Assembly (NCBI RefSeq): GCF_025370935.1 | Contig: NC_133495.1 | Location: 5,156,907-5,220,906, forward strand | DNA length: 64,000 nt | DNA from: Choristoneura fumiferana | Lineage: Eukaryota > Arthropoda > Insecta > Lepidoptera > Tortricidae | Reading direction: 5' to 3' | In this document: positions 23,103 through 35,924 of the stretch, piece after piece | How the letters are laid out: each line of letters starts with the position of its first letter | Numbering within the stretch: the stretch's first letter is position 1 | Program-made: the position numbers and the translations under genes | Notes under the pieces: model-generated | Told to the model about the DNA's origin: nothing | Seen by the model: only the letters and a program-made list of their open reading frames with translations | Database searches by the model: none

Positions 23103-23219
23103 TTAATCTCGATCCCGTGGGTTTCTATATCTGTCTTTACAACAGCCAACTGTTTCGTTGGCTTGTCGGAAAGTGTTTTTACTCACTGAAGGAATATTTT
23201 AACAAAATGTAGATGTTTC

Positions 23220-23372
23220 TATTTAAGGCATGTTTATTGTAAATATTGCAATATTTGTATGACTTTTATAAGTTTAAATGTTTGAAACTAGAATAAGTGT
23301 AACATCATAATTGTACCCACAACATTTAATGCAAATAAAATATATTTCTATTTCTATTTCTATATTTCTATA
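23220..23372 (+). mobile_element. LINE-like 3' tail with TATTTC repeat end
   Basis: ACATTTAATGCAAATAAAAT with an AATAAA signal runs straight into a short (TATTTC)n array at 23342-23372. This is the usual shape of a 5'-truncated LINE end; the clade is unknown. Confidence 0.45.
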
Positions 23373-23404
23373 CACCTTAGTGACTTATACCTAGTACAAG
23401 TTTT

Positions 23405-23515
23405 ATACTTCCACTGTAGCGCCCCGCTGACACTAATATTATTTCGTACGAGAGTGAGGGAAGGTAGGATACGAACTTCGATTTTCTAATTTCGAAGTAG
23501 CCCTACAGGAATGGA
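23405..23515. repeat. TACGAAGT palindromic family, partial
   Basis: CCGCTGACACTAATATTATT, ACGAGAGTGAGGGAAGGTAG and ATACGAACTTCGATTTTC match the copy at 36195-36305. One arm is lost. Confidence 0.6.
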
Positions 23516-23629
23516 TTCCACCAGGGCTACAGCCACAGCAAACTTCTCGTACCTCGTACCTCTACGCCCCCTAAAAAAAATAGGGCCCGGGACTCTAAAA
23601 CAAGATACATATAATAATAATAACAACAT

Positions 23630-23895
23630 TTTGCAGGTGGTAGGACCTTGTGCGAGGCCCGCCCGGATTGCTTCCACCATCTTGCTCGCTAATCCTGCCG
23701 TGAAGCAGCAGTGCTTGCACTGTTGTGCTTTGGCGTGGAGAGTAATTACTGGCACTTGAGGTATCCCATCTTAGGCCTCTAGGTTGGCAACGCATCTGCA
23801 ATCCCCCTGGTGTTGCAGGTGTCTATGGGCGGTGATGATCTCTTGCCATCAGGCGACCCACTTGCTCGATTACCATCCAGTCGAATAAAAAAAAA
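23630..23895 (+). mobile_element. SINE-like retroposon with LINE-type tail, copy 3
   Basis: Starts TTTGCAGGTGGTAGGACC, ends CATCCAGTCGAATAAAAAAA. Lacks about 20 bases present in copies 1 and 2 near AGAGTAA. The overlapping open frames are translations of this repeat and not genes. Confidence 0.75.
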
Positions 23896-24219
23896 GAAGG
23901 TTGATGTTGCACGCTGCGCTGTATAATATAATTTCACACCTATTTTATTAAAATCTCGTACCGACTCGCACCAAAGGAGGTAAGATGACTTCACCTACAC
24001 CCGTGACTCGTTTGTTTCTATAAACTAATGCCAAGTTTACACTAACACCAACCGTTATGATATCTATCGCTATCATAACAATTTGAAAAAATAAACAAAT
24101 AGCCTAAGATCCGGGCTAAAGTCGCTTTACATCACAGAAATTATGTGATTTCAGAAAATCTTTAAATCGTTTCTTTCGTTCATTAAAAGGTGTTTCTTTT
24201 AAGTAAAATTAGCTATTTT
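23896..24219. other. Non-coding DNA
   Basis: No gene recognised. Contains one CCCGTGACTCG word at 24000. Confidence 0.35.
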
Positions 24220-24345
24220 GAACATGAAACTACCGTTAATCTAAGTCGCGTGCTCCTGAGAGGTAGGGCTACGAAATAGCCCGAAACATGTCGAGCTAAA
24301 CTCGGGTTAAGACGTGAGTTATCCGTTACAATATCTTTTAATATA
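24220..24345 (+). repeat. Relative of the 9906-10054 element without the perfect arms
   Basis: GAACATGAAACTACCGT at the start and GTCGAGCTAAACTCGGG, then AAGACGTGAGTTATCCG, correspond to the minus-strand order at 9906-10054. Here the sequence left of the loop differs, so the long palindrome is absent. Confidence 0.6.
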
Positions 24346-24417
24346 AAATTAAAATGGCAAATTATTTAATATGGCAATTTCCCTAAAGGGCTTATAATTT
24401 TTCTCTTTACTGTATGT

Positions 24418-24525
24418 GCAACAGCTGTAAGGCCGCCTTTTGCTTACCTTGGAAATTCTCCATAGACACCTATGTTTTCTCGTACTATGTGTTGGTGATC
24501 AATAAAGAGTTATTGTATTGTATTA
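24418..24525 (+). mobile_element. LINE 3' UTR remnant (AAGGCCGCC.. AATAAAG .. TTGTATTGTATT)
   Basis: TAAGGCCGCCTTTTGCTTAC, then GATCAATAAAGAGTTATTG and a (TTGTA)n end. The same arrangement is present at 45105-45222. Tail of a 5'-truncated non-LTR element. Confidence 0.6.
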
Positions 24526-26327
24526 TACAAACCCTTTGATTCCTGGCCCACCGTAGAAGGTTCTCACAGTAAGTGTCACAATAAATTCCCTTCTCAAGCA
24601 ATGACAATATCACTAGTTATGACTTTTTCTACAAAAAGGTTCCACAGCGGGTCACGTTTCAGTTGGTTCGAGTGTACAGGTAATTATTTATTATTTTTTT
24701 CGGAAATGATCTTCCTTATTTCGATTTAAAACTAATTGTTATGTATGATGTGTGGTAACATCTCTTGAAGTATTAGCAGCTGTTTAATGAAGTAAGTAAT
24801 GTGTACCGCGTAATAAAACGTCGGGATTCTGTACAAAAACACTATCTAACCATCAACAACTTTTCATTCACACCTCTTTTTTAATTGCTCCAATTAATTT
24901 AACTGACCATAACCTATTCATTTCCATAAGCCAACCTATCTTGTCTCGTTTAAAGAAAAAACAACCCTAGCCATCTAACAATGCGGTGTAATTTTCAACG
25001 ATGCTTCGCTTAAGCCCATATTGCACCAGGTTTTTGTTGGAAATTGGAGCTTATTCCTAGGACGGTAGGATTTTTATTTGATTTCTTGAAATGTGATAAA
25101 CTAGCCCCTTTTATGATAGTGCTAAATGACTATCAAACAATTAATTACAGAGAAATGTTGTAATAAAAACGTGGTGTAAATGGAAATTATACAGATGTTC
25201 GGTGTAAGCAATTATTCGGTTGGTTTCATACTTAAACATCGTGACATATTAGAGGTTTTATAATTTATTATAAATAAAATAAGTGATGTGTTTAACAATA
25301 CTCGATTGTATAAAGATGACCATGAAAATACTTTAAATCGACTAGAATTTACCCGACTGTGGCAAAGCAAAAAGAGGATTATTTGATTTAACTGTAATCT
25401 TCTTTTTGATCAGGCAAAATATAATGTTGTAGGTATTTAAACAAAAGTTTTGTATTACCTATCTATGATTAAACCTCACTCAGTCAGTTCTTATTTTGAC
25501 TTTACTTCCTGTGTCTACTTACACTGAAAAACGGTCTGATAATTTTGAGTTTTCGTATGTCAGTATAAATAAACTACTTAACTGTATTTTCTTTACAGAA
25601 GTTATGTTTATCTGAAGGCTTTTAATCTTATGTAAATCACAATCGGAAATAAAAAACCCGCTTTTTAAAATATTTTCAAGGCACAAACAAAAAGACGTTT
25701 CCTTTTATACCTAAGTCACATATGAGGACACATACAATGTCCATTTCTTGTTGCGAAATTCAAGCAAAAACTCACCGAGCGTTTAACGAATTTGACATTT
25801 ATTGACTTTTGTACAACTATAGACAGAGAAATGCTAACATACTTATCATTGACATTGTCTTCGTACATTTCGTTTACTTTACTGGCATCCAACAAAACGT
25901 AATGTCACATAGAGGAAGGCTAAATTTGTTTAAAAATTCTTTCACAAGCTACTTTCCCGGAAAGGTGGAAATTTCCCACATTAATTCACGCAAAGGCTGG
26001 TTTAAAAATAAATACAAAAACCTCTACAAATTTCAGTTAGAATGCACATTAATTAATCCTACCAATGTTACTTATTTATCTAGTTTTTTGTAAAAAAAAA
26101 TGCGTATCATTTACAAATTTCATGTCAATGTGAGTGAAGCTCGAATTAGAAGGTATGGCCACCATTACAAACATATAAAAGAAAACTGTAAACAAAACCA
26201 TCCACCAACATTGTTCACTCTACGTCAAAGATATATTTACATTTAAGTCACTGTATACCTTCTGACAATTTTATACAAAATATCGTACACATGGTGACAG
26301 TGACAAGGTAAGCATATCAATAAGCTG
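24526..26327. other. AT-rich non-coding DNA
   Basis: No gene, RNA or repeat recognised. The 94-codon + strand frame at 25809-26093 has no recognisable domain and AT-driven composition. Confidence 0.35.
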
Positions 26328-26516
26328 TGTTTCCACCAGAAATGTGCGAGGAATATGTTTTTCATGAACCCATCGAAATACTTCATTTACTTATCGTCGC
26401 TCCGCTAGGATGTTTCTACTAGAGCTGTGCTGTGCGAGGATAGATGAAGCGTTTCTATTGCTTCGTAAAAAAAAACATTCCTCGCACACCTCTGGTGGAA
26501 ATGCAGCCTTAATCTC
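26328..26516. repeat. Inverted-repeat element (TTTCCACCAGA family)
   Basis: The left end AGCTGTGTTTCCACCAGAAA followed by TGTGCGAGGAAT is mirrored by ATTCCTCGCACACCTCTGG and TGGAAATGCAGCCTT at the right. No coding capacity. Confidence 0.65.
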
Positions 26517-28261
26517 ACCTATGCCAGCATCTTCTGAATTACGTTTATACAAAACTGTAAAACCTTTTTCTAAGCTGCACAGATCTCTTCCGAACACGCA
26601 ATAACTCAGTGCAATGCCCCAGCACTGACCCGTAGTAATTAAGTCTAAAAAGCATCGTAAAATCATAAATATGAAACTCAATCAGTACACAGTTAGCCGG
26701 TCATGGGAAACGCGTCTCATACATATTGCACTAGTTCATACACTTATACTGTAACAACTATGATTGAAGATAGTCATGCGTGTAAAATAGTGGTGGAATT
26801 GATTTGTGCTGTGCGAATTTTTTTTATGATCGTATCATGTTCGCAACTTGTTTTTTGATGATTAAGCGTGAGATTTTTTATTATTAGAAGGATTTTGGCA
26901 ATTTTTTCATCGAATCGTCTAATAGTTTTGGTAGAATGAGTCGCTTTATAGAATTTTGATTTTGTTACTATATAAATGCAAAAGTTTGCGAGTGAATGCG
27001 TGGATTTTTGATAACTGTAAAACATGAAATAAGAATATATTTGAATTAAAGGAAATAGCTTGTAAGCACTCCGAATTATTCTTGCGCTATTTTTTATACG
27101 AATCCTGGTACTAAACGAATGAAATCTCAGACAGAATCTAGATTAAATAAGGTTAAGTATTGTATTCCTAAGGCAACAGAAAGAACATGGATGACAACTA
27201 GTAGCCCAAAAAGCAAACGCGTTGAAATCTTTTTTACCAAAATCCAGAAAGGTCGTAAAAAAGTCACAAGTATAAATCAGTTATGTTTCATAAATCGTAT
27301 TAGATTTTTACAATTAAAATTCGGAATCTTATAAGAATACTCCAGCCGCAAAATTTTAATTGGATCATCGTATAAAATCTTTTTTTGTGCCAAGTTCAAA
27401 TGCTTAAACTTATAAAATGACGTAATATATTTTCGGGAATCGAACCCGAAACGTTTCGCATCGTATTCACGGCACGCACGCCGCTACACGACTGGCCGCC
27501 TATGTGTTATACCTAGAAAAGCATTATTTTAGGGGTCCCTAGGAAATAGCCCTTTTTAGCCGTTATCGACTCTGAGTAACCCTACTAACAAAATGTGACA
27601 CTGACGTTGATTAGTTACTTGTTCCAATTTCATGCTTCATTGGTCTGGAATATATTATGTTTGTACCTAATTTGTTTTGATTCTTCAAGATATCTCCTTC
27701 TATGCTTATTCTTTATCGTTTGACAAAAAGATGTAGTGAAAGCATTTGTGATTTACAGTGCGTACCATAAAGCCTTAGGTCTTCCACTTCCAAACTGTTC
27801 CTGATTCTCAAAGTTCCATCTTCCCTTTTGTTCTTTCGCTTGCTTTTAGTTTTACACTCCATCCTTTTGCACGTTTCAAGCACCAACAAACAACATTAAC
27901 AATCGAGAGTAAATTAGTAGAATAATAATTACCATTGACTTAATTTTTTCTTCACCAAAAAAAAAAAATTTTTTATGCCCTCTACCACGGAACCCGGGTA
28001 ACAAGCGCCTGCGCACGTGTTCTAAGGCGCGCGCGCCGACCCGTGACTCGGCTTCCTGTTAGGTGCTATGACCCCAAAGAAATGGTCTGTAGCTCCGCAC
28101 ACAGTTTTTTTTTCTAAGCAGGATATCGGACACTATTTAATGGTCCGATGGATTGGTGACGGTTTTGCAAAGATTTTAATAGTTTCGGGTCCTTGATTTT
28201 TGTTTAATTTGTGCGAGACGATAGAGGAAGGATTACGATAATTATAAAGAGTACTATACTA
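26517..28261. other. AT-rich non-coding DNA with a tRNA-like patch
   Basis: No protein gene recognised. The tRNA-like segment at 27424-27510 is listed separately. Bases 28015-28060 are GC-rich and contain GACCCGTGACTCGG. Confidence 0.4.
27424..27510 (-). repeat. tRNA-like head, pseudogene or SINE relic
   Basis: On the minus strand GGCGGCCAGTCGTGTAGCGG leads to a good box B, GGGTTCGATTCCC. No convincing anticodon arm or paired acceptor stem can be built, so a functional tRNA is unlikely. Probably an isolated SINE head or tRNA pseudogene. Confidence 0.4.
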
Positions 28262-28483
28262 TATACTATAATATTATAAATGCGAAAGTGTGTGTGTTTG
28301 TATGTTTGTCCGTCTTTCACGTCGAAACGGAGCGACGGATCTACGTGATTTTTGGCATAGAGATAGTTTATGGGCCAGAGAGTGACATAAACTACTTTTT
28401 ATCCCGGAAAAATGCGCAGTTCCCTAGGGAACAGCGCGCGATAACCGAATTCTACGCGGGCGAAGCCGCGGGCAAAAGCTAGT
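28262..28483 (+). mobile_element. LEP1-like non-autonomous Helitron, copy 1
   Basis: Begins near TAATATTATAAATGCGAAAG, then CGTCGAAACGGAGCGACGG, and ends with the GC hairpin CGCGGGCGAAGCCGCG followed by GGCAAAAGCTAGT. A hairpin before CTAG|T is the 3' hallmark of Helitrons, and this layout matches the lepidopteran LEP1 family. No Rep/helicase sequence. Confidence 0.75.
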
Positions 28484-31400
28484 AAAATCAACTTTTTAAG
28501 AAGTACTATCTCCATTACCATGGCAAGGCAACGAGGCTACACTAAAAATGTTATAGACCGATTTATAACATTAGTAAGGAAAGAATGATAAACCAAACTC
28601 ATAGCAAAGTTCTTCATTCTGTAGGTATACATTTCACAAGCTTTTCTATTGGTCATTGGACCCCTTGACTTCACTTTGCATATCTAGAACTTACGTTCAC
28701 TAGTTACTATGACAGTACTTAAAACGTGAACTTCCCATCCCGTAAACCCGTTACGTGGTCAATTAAGACCGTTCGTGTGAACTCCAGCGCAGGATGTTCA
28801 CGCGTCACGGCGCGTACGCAGCGCTAATTATTGTCTATGACATGTCAATCCTTGGGAAGGCTGGTCGATATAATGAGGTGACATTATATGGAAGACGGCT
28901 GAGGAATTTAGCTAAAGAGGGCTTATAGGTACCTATTTTTATCCCGGAGCTACGCTCCCGTGGGAGAATGCAGGATGAAAAAAAAATAGGTCCTGAAGGC
29001 AAAGTGCCTTAAATCCTTTAGTTAGCTCATTTTACTTAAAGGAAATATTTCTTATTAAAAAAAACTGTCTTCAAAGATTTTAGTTGAAATTTCAGTAAAA
29101 AATTGAAAAACAAACATTTGCTTTTTTATTTTATTTTAGTAAAAAATTTGAATGAATTTAAGAAAAAACTTTGAATGCAGCTTTGTTTCTTTTTAAAAAT
29201 AAATTAATGTTTCCTTGGAGTAAAATGAGGTAACTAGAGTATTTAATGGCAGTCTCCCTCTCCAAGGCCCATTATCAAATTTTTTTCACCTTGTACAAGG
29301 TTGATGAGCTTTCTTCTCTATCCCATTGGTACCTGGGTGAGCCTGTGCAGCACAACCGTCGTATCATATCCCATATTATGTTTCAAAACTCTAAGGAGTA
29401 CCATGGACTAAAACCAATTGCATATTAATTATTTCTAGTAATTTCTAGGAATTCCCATTAGGATGATTAAAATCAGGAATTCGATTCAATTTTAGAGCTA
29501 TGGTTCAAGCGGGCAAAGTCGCAGGTAATGGCTAGTACTGAATACGGAAGACTATGAAAACATCGCATGCTCAGATAATAGAAAAGAAAGCTGACCCGAG
29601 CATATTTTCTCATACTTCGCACACATATTCATGACGAAAGCACCCATTACCTGATAATCTAGTTTTTATCGATAATTGCGAGCAGCTTCCGTGTTTTTTA
29701 ATCGATCGTAATTGTGATTCGATGAATCGAATAAGGACCATCTACGATGAATAAAAAAGGGTTTTTAACGTGTTTTTTAGATGTGGTAATAGGATTACGA
29801 TGTTATCATAAATATGCGCATATACTAGGTTTTTTTAGGAATAAATAAATACAGTATCAATGTCATTTTTTTTATCTTCTTTGTTGATAATCTTCCACGC
29901 TAGGCCATGACGCGGAACGAATGATTTCTCCGTCACGTAATACATATAAAAGTAAAACGTAAGACAATTTTAAGTATGGACGTTTAGACTAGTGATCTAA
30001 TAGTACCCATTTTAAAATGACTTGTTGTTTAAAAATGGTCATGGTGAGAAATAATCCTTTTATTCATAAACGCTTTGTTAAACTTCTGTTAGTTTAACAG
30101 TTGCTTGCACTTATCTGACGCATTGCCAGACAAAACATAGTTCCAAGGATTATAACACTTTTATTATTTGCAGTCAATATATCTAAGTTGTTTAGTTACA
30201 CTATTTTCCTATATTTTTTGCGACATGATTAATAATGACATTCCTTTGACCGGTTTAAAACAAGAGTGGAAAACGTTTTAGTGATTCTATTTTTTTTATA
30301 TTATTATTATTAATTAGGTAGTAAAAGATGGTATGGTGGCCTCCCCAAAGTACACCGATGAACTGGTGAAAATCACATGAGTCCGATCTATGGATATGGG
30401 CGGCGACCAGTCATGATGACATTCTTCGGGGGAGGCCCATTTCCCGGAATAGTCTTTCAGTTCATGCTGTTGATGTGAAATGGTTGATTTCCACCAAACA
30501 TATGTCCAAGTTACACAAATACAGCTTAATGAAGTGCGGTGTAGTGACTCAAACACAAAAAATCCTCCAACTTTATAACTCAAAATTTAACAATCATTAA
30601 ATGTCATCGACATCGCAACTTTTTTTAAGATTAACGTCCAATCGTGTAAACAGCTCATTATAAAGCCATAAATAAAATTATCACCCTTTCACGACAAGTC
30701 GTTCCAGTTTATTTAAACGCCGTAAATATTATCCAGTTAACTTGATTTGATATTTTTACGCATGCTGCAGATACTCTTGATTTTTTAATATTATTTAACA
30801 TAAAATACTGTGTTCAAAATATAATAAATTTATTTGCTGGCTGTACTTGTATTGTCATCCAATTTACATATATTATATATACCGGAGTCGAAGTTGGTAA
30901 AAATTAACGGTACCTGTTTAAAAAAAAAGTCCGTAGAAAGCTATTATTATCAGCAGCAGGCTATATTTTATTCCGGAAATTTGTATAATTCTTACGGCAT
31001 GCAGAAGAAGTGGTGAGCAACAGCTAGTGTTATTATGAATATAGAATAATAATATTAATTTAAAAAATCGTACTCAGGGTCCATAATTAGTTAGTAGCAA
31101 TAAATAAATAAAATAAATAAAAATGATTTATTTCAGACCATTTTTGATCCATAGCATACAATAATCTACCATTTTTACCATTTTTTTAAATATATACTAT
31201 CATTTTTGCAATAATCTCTATCCACCCCCTTGAGAGACCCTTATGACAACTTGCACTATCTCCCAGGTGGTCGTGGTTCACACATTGAAACCACTAAAGT
31301 ATACGGCACTAAGCTATGTCTAAAGGTATTTAAAAATAAAACACAAACACACCTAATAAGCACTCAGTTTACTTTTAAAAATTCAATAGGCACAATAACT

Positions 31401-32325
31401 GTAATCCAGAGCTGCGGTGCGTTTTAAAAAACGAAAATGTCACACTCCTCCGACCCGTGACGCCATACGTGTAAGGGATGGCAATTCTTCCTAAGAATTC
31501 TTTCTATGCCTTAGATTTAAATTAAATTCAGGAGAATCGATTATCGATTTATTTTGCTGGAAGTAAATTTGTAGTTAATCGATGTTTCGGCCTAATTTAA
31601 AGATACTGCACGGAAGGATAACGTCGTATAGAATTCTAAGGTTCCATGATGCTACGAATGATGCGGATAAAATTATACGAGTATATACAGAATACCTTAC
31701 GAAGATGTTACAATTTGACTTATTTGTAATGTCATGATTGGAATTGTTACTGAAAAATAATAAAATCGAATCTTGACTCATGACTTTCCAAATAATCCTT
31801 CCTTTAAACATTTGTGATAAAATATTTTATTTTGGGCAAGTAAGCTTTGAGAGTCGTGTCGTAGTAATAATAAGTACTATGTAGAAAACCATTTCACAAA
31901 AAAATATTTTTGAGGCCCAAAATGTTGTAAAAATATCAATAGTCAAACATTTTTAAATCGATTTCTTACTAATTTCAGATCGCCATCCCTAACGTTTTAT
32001 ACATTTAATTCCCGCCTCCCACATAGCGCCGAAACGCGGCACTCTCGGGGTATAATTATGACGAAAGGACGATATATGGACGATATTATTTGCGCAACAA
32101 ATGTGCTAATGTGAATTTAATATTGTACTTATTTTGAGGGCGGACAGTTTTTTGATAAAGCTGGGTTTTCTTAACAACTGGGTAACCAAAGCATTGATTT
32201 TGACCGAATTTGATCAAAAGCGCTTTCGGCTTCAGTTAGAATTCAGTCGCGAAAATAAACTAAGTATAAAAAACAAAATTTCATTCGAATTTTGTTTAGC
32301 TGTTTAATTGTTTATTAAATAAAAG
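28484..32325. other. Long AT-rich non-coding stretch
   Basis: No gene recognised in 3.8 kb. Scraps of dispersed repeats occur at about 28930-28985 (TTATCCCGGAGC, CGTGGGAG). One CCCGTGAC word at 31454. Minus-strand frames of 78-89 codons (30314-30583, 31575-31811) show no domains. Confidence 0.4.
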
Positions 32326-32600
32326 CCGTGGTAGCCTAATAGTTTGATTTTTGGCCTCTCAAGCAGAGGATTGTGGGTTCAAACCCTGGCTCGCATTTTT
32401 TAGTTTTTACGAATAAATTCGTCAAAATTAATTTCAAAATTAATCATGATCTAAAGGTGAAGGGAAACATCGTGAGAAAAACTGTAGAAACTTGCAAAGC
32501 AATTCAATGGTGTGGAGTTAATCTGCACAGGGCTGGCTTGGAGCCTACAGCCTAAGCCTTCTCTTCTCATTTTGAGAAGAGGCCTGTGCACCCGGCAGAA
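32326..32600 (+). mobile_element. tRNA-headed SINE, nearly full length, diverged
   Basis: AAGCCGTGGTAGCCTAATAG, CTCTCAAGCAGAGG, GGGTTCAAACCCTGGCTCGC, GGTGAAGGGAAACATCGTGA and TTTGAGAAGAGGCCTGTGCA follow the family order. The end lacks the clear ATG-repeat tail. Confidence 0.8.
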
Positions 32601-33461
32601 GACAGAGATGAAGTAACTAACAAACCAATATGCTTACAGACTGTCATAATGTCTGCACGTGAAATAGGGTTATAGGATTTGTGTAGGAGGTTGACTGTAC
32701 TTACTATATTTTACTGCGTGGGGACTTCCCGGTAGAGAAAGCCAAAAAACACTGGTTGGCCGTAATGCCATTCATTCATGCAACCCATTCACAAACAATC
32801 AAAATAATACCATAGACTAAAAATGTTCAATCGAACGACCACCCGCAGCAAACCACAGATTCGTTCGATTTATCGACGAAACAAAACGGTTTGAAAAATT
32901 CGAAATCGACGTCTCTGCTCTCTAATTCCGTTCCCGCCTATAATTGACACTGACGCGCCATTTTTTGTCGCACTCGCACCTGAAGTATGTCCATGTTGCT
33001 GTCTCGCCGGGCGTATTGTCACGTGTCAACACAATTTTGACAATTATGTTATTTGTTTCGGCGACGATTGGTGCCTTGTAATTTTGTATGACGGCGAAGA
33101 CTGAGGTCATTGAGCCTTGTATGGGAACAGATGGATGAATGGAGTGAGGGTGACGTCAATGACCTTTGCCTTAATGTGAGTTTAGGTTCTAATGCCCTTG
33201 TAAATGGTCTGAAGTAGGACTTATTTGTGTGAAACTACGTTACTTGTTGTTGCGCGCACTAACAGAGACTTGATATTTGGCTTGCGCGTGTGTGTGTGTA
33301 TCTTTCTGTCTAGACATTATAATAGAATAATGTTCTGCCATTAGTTAATATAATGTACCTACTAAAATTGAATATTTAGGTACACAAAATATGAAACATA
33401 AGCAGTATGCATATATGACAAACTCGAACATAATGAATACACTCCTATAGCTACGAAGCTG
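32601..33461. other. Non-coding DNA
   Basis: No gene or repeat recognised. Confidence 0.35.
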
Positions 33462-33725
33462 TAGTAGAGGCCATTTAGTTGATCCATGCCTTCTTAAGCA
33501 GGGTATTGCGGTTCGAATCCTGGCTTACACGTCTATGATTTTTTTCTGAATTTGTATGCAAAATTACATTTGAAATTTATTAACTTTTCGGTGCAAGAAA
33601 ACATCGAGAGAAAACTCAAACACCTACAATGAAGTTCGAATTCATTTCCAATCCACACTGCGCAAGGAAACTACAGCCGTTTCGTTCTGCGAAAAGACCT
33701 GTCTCCGGAAATGATAATACAGTTA
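33462..33725 (+). mobile_element. tRNA-headed SINE, old copy
   Basis: AGGCCATTTAGTTGATC, CTTAAGCAGGG, CGGTTCGAATCCTGGCTTAC, AAGAAAACATCGAGAGAAAA and AAAGACCTGTCTCCGGAAATG follow the SINE order with many substitutions. Confidence 0.6.
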
Positions 33726-33987
33726 ACCGTTACTTAATAGTATAAATATTCTGTTTTAAGCGTACTATAAATACGGAAACAAGTCCCATTTTCCCATTAC
33801 TCGATAGACAATACCATAAATCGCTAATCTGTGTGTTTGTCTGTACGGTAGCTCGTGACTAAGCTTGCGATCTATCTGGATTGAGACGTCGGCGCTTTTG
33901 AATTATATATGAGCTTTTATTAAGCTCACAAAGATACTGAGATGGATCTATTTAGAATGTAGAGTTCAAGTTTGCGTCTTTGCTAGA

Positions 33988-34125
33988 GGCATCATACGTC
34001 CCACTGCTGGGCACAGGTCTCCAAATTAAGAGGGTTTGGGCCGTAGTTCCCACGCGGGCCCAGCGGATTGGGAACTTCACACAAAATTGAATTCGGTTTG
34101 TGCAGGTTTCCTCATTTCTGGAAAT
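33988..34125 (-). mobile_element. tRNA-headed SINE, 3' half
   Basis: TACGTCCCACTGCTGGGCAC, AGTTCCCACGCGGGCCCAGC and GTGCAGGTTTCCTCA are the complement of the SINE tail and body; the head is missing. Confidence 0.75.
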
Positions 34126-35101
34126 TCATCATTTCAAATTAATACGTTATTAAGTTCAGTTTAATTTTATTTAAAGGTATGGAACGATCAAACGATAAAA
34201 CTGGTTTAGCAGTTAATTTTAGACTTACTTTTTCTTTGAACAAAAAAATATGGATTGTAAATTTTGCCCTCGTCATTTTTAGATTACCAAGTTTCAAATT
34301 TTCAACGCACGCGTTGATGTCTTTTCTATAGATCACCGCATGCGCATACTAACCAACAACGGAATAAGTGAATACCTGTTATAAGCATTCTTCGAATTAA
34401 TATTGGAATTTAAATTAACTTTAATTAATGCTTTTTAGGTTACTTTAGAATTACCATGGGGAATAAACGAATATGCCATATATAATGTTGTTCGGCGACT
34501 TCAGAGGGTCACTTGATATGCGCAATGGCAGACTAACGGTAGCTAGATGTTTGTATTCATAGTACTGTCTATGAGAATACATTTATTTGACAGTTTTACA
34601 GTTTTTACTCGCTTTAGTTTAACTAAATCCTTTCAATAATAAAGTATGTTGATGTATGTCTTTTTGCAAGCACTTGTTTTGTTTGTTTGTTGAAGTCAAA
34701 TCTTGAAAATCAAATTTTACCTACTCCTAGCAATCGGATTAGCTTGATTTGGTGTAATATTAAGTTTGGTGACATTAAAAGTAGAGTAAAACAAAAGTAT
34801 AGCCCTCAAAAAGCTTGTACTATTATTTTTTTTGACAAAAGCTTTCCTGTTATACAACACTTTTTTTATTCAAAATAGCTGGATAGGAAAACAGCGAGTC
34901 ACGGGCTAGTCGAAAATAGTCTTAGTAGAAACTTAAAATATCTGTATTTTTGTATCCTTTACGGTCTTACGCCCGCGGCTTCGCTCCCTTTGTGGAACTC
35001 ACGTGGGTTTTTTTAATCCGATACAAAATGATACTGATCTAATTTCATGGATTTGAGTTGAGCGTTATATTGATGAGCCACTAAGTCAGTATATATTCAT
35101 G
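34126..35101. other. AT-rich non-coding DNA
   Basis: No gene recognised. CCCGTGACTCG occurs on the minus strand at 34895-34905. A scrap of LEP1 3' hairpin sequence is at about 34970 (GCCCGCGGCTTCGCTCCC). Confidence 0.4.
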
Positions 35102-35336
35102 TCTATACTAATATTATAAATGCGAAAGTGTGTGTGTTTGTGTGTTTGTATGTTTGTAGGTATGTCCGTCTTTCACGTCAAAACGGAGCGACGGATCGAA
35201 GTGATTTTTGGCACAGATAGTTTATAGGCCAGAGAGTGACATAGGGTACTTTTTATCCTGTAAAAATGCATAGTTCCCGAGGAAACAGCGCACGATAACC
35301 GGATTCAAAGGAAACGAAGCCGCGAGCAAAACCTAG
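35102..35336 (+). mobile_element. LEP1-like non-autonomous Helitron, copy 2
   Basis: TCTATACTAATATTATAAAT at the start, CGTCAAAACGGAGCGACGG inside, and AACGAAGCCGCGAGCAAAAC then CTAGT at the end. The hairpin is partly eroded by substitutions. Confidence 0.72.
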
Positions 35337-35577
35337 TTTCTTATAAAGTTCAAAGAATTATCAATGATTAATGATGTCGTATCACTTACACGTAATATTA
35401 TCGAAACAAAACCGAACCTTAACCGTTCATCGTCCCGCAACGGGACGCGTTTGCACTGCACCACGGCAATAGTTAAAGTGATCGAATATTTTTTTGTCCT
35501 AATGTATTGTTTGGCGTAACAGTTCTTTCGCATAAATTTAAATGTACGCCCTGAACCATCGATTTATCAGGAAAATC

Positions 35578-35773
35578 CATACTAATATGTTTGTATGTTT
35601 GTCCATCTTTCACGTCGAAACGGAGCGACGGATTTTGGATTTTGGTATAGAGATAGTTTATGGGACAGAGAGTGACATAGGCTACTATTTATCCCGGAGA
35701 AAAGCACAGTTCCCGAGGGAACAGCGCGTGATAACCGAATTCCACGCGGGCGAAGCCGCGGGCAAAAGCTAGT
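35578..35773 (+). mobile_element. LEP1-like non-autonomous Helitron, copy 3 (5' shortened)
   Basis: Starts at CATACTAATATG, lacks the ATTATAAATGCGAAAG segment, then follows CGTCGAAACGGAGCGACGG through CGCGGGCGAAGCCGCG to GCTAGT. It is close to copy 1 and lies about 240 bp from copy 2 in the same orientation. Confidence 0.75.
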
Positions 35774-35924
35774 TATATAATAAATCCTAACTTATTTAAA
35801 AAAAGGAGTCTTCTAAAATAATTTTAAATATTTATTAATTTGAAAAACACATTAGCAGAAAGTAATTAATAAAAAAAACATGGAATAGTATACATTAGGT
35901 GCCATTAAGCACATATATATATAT

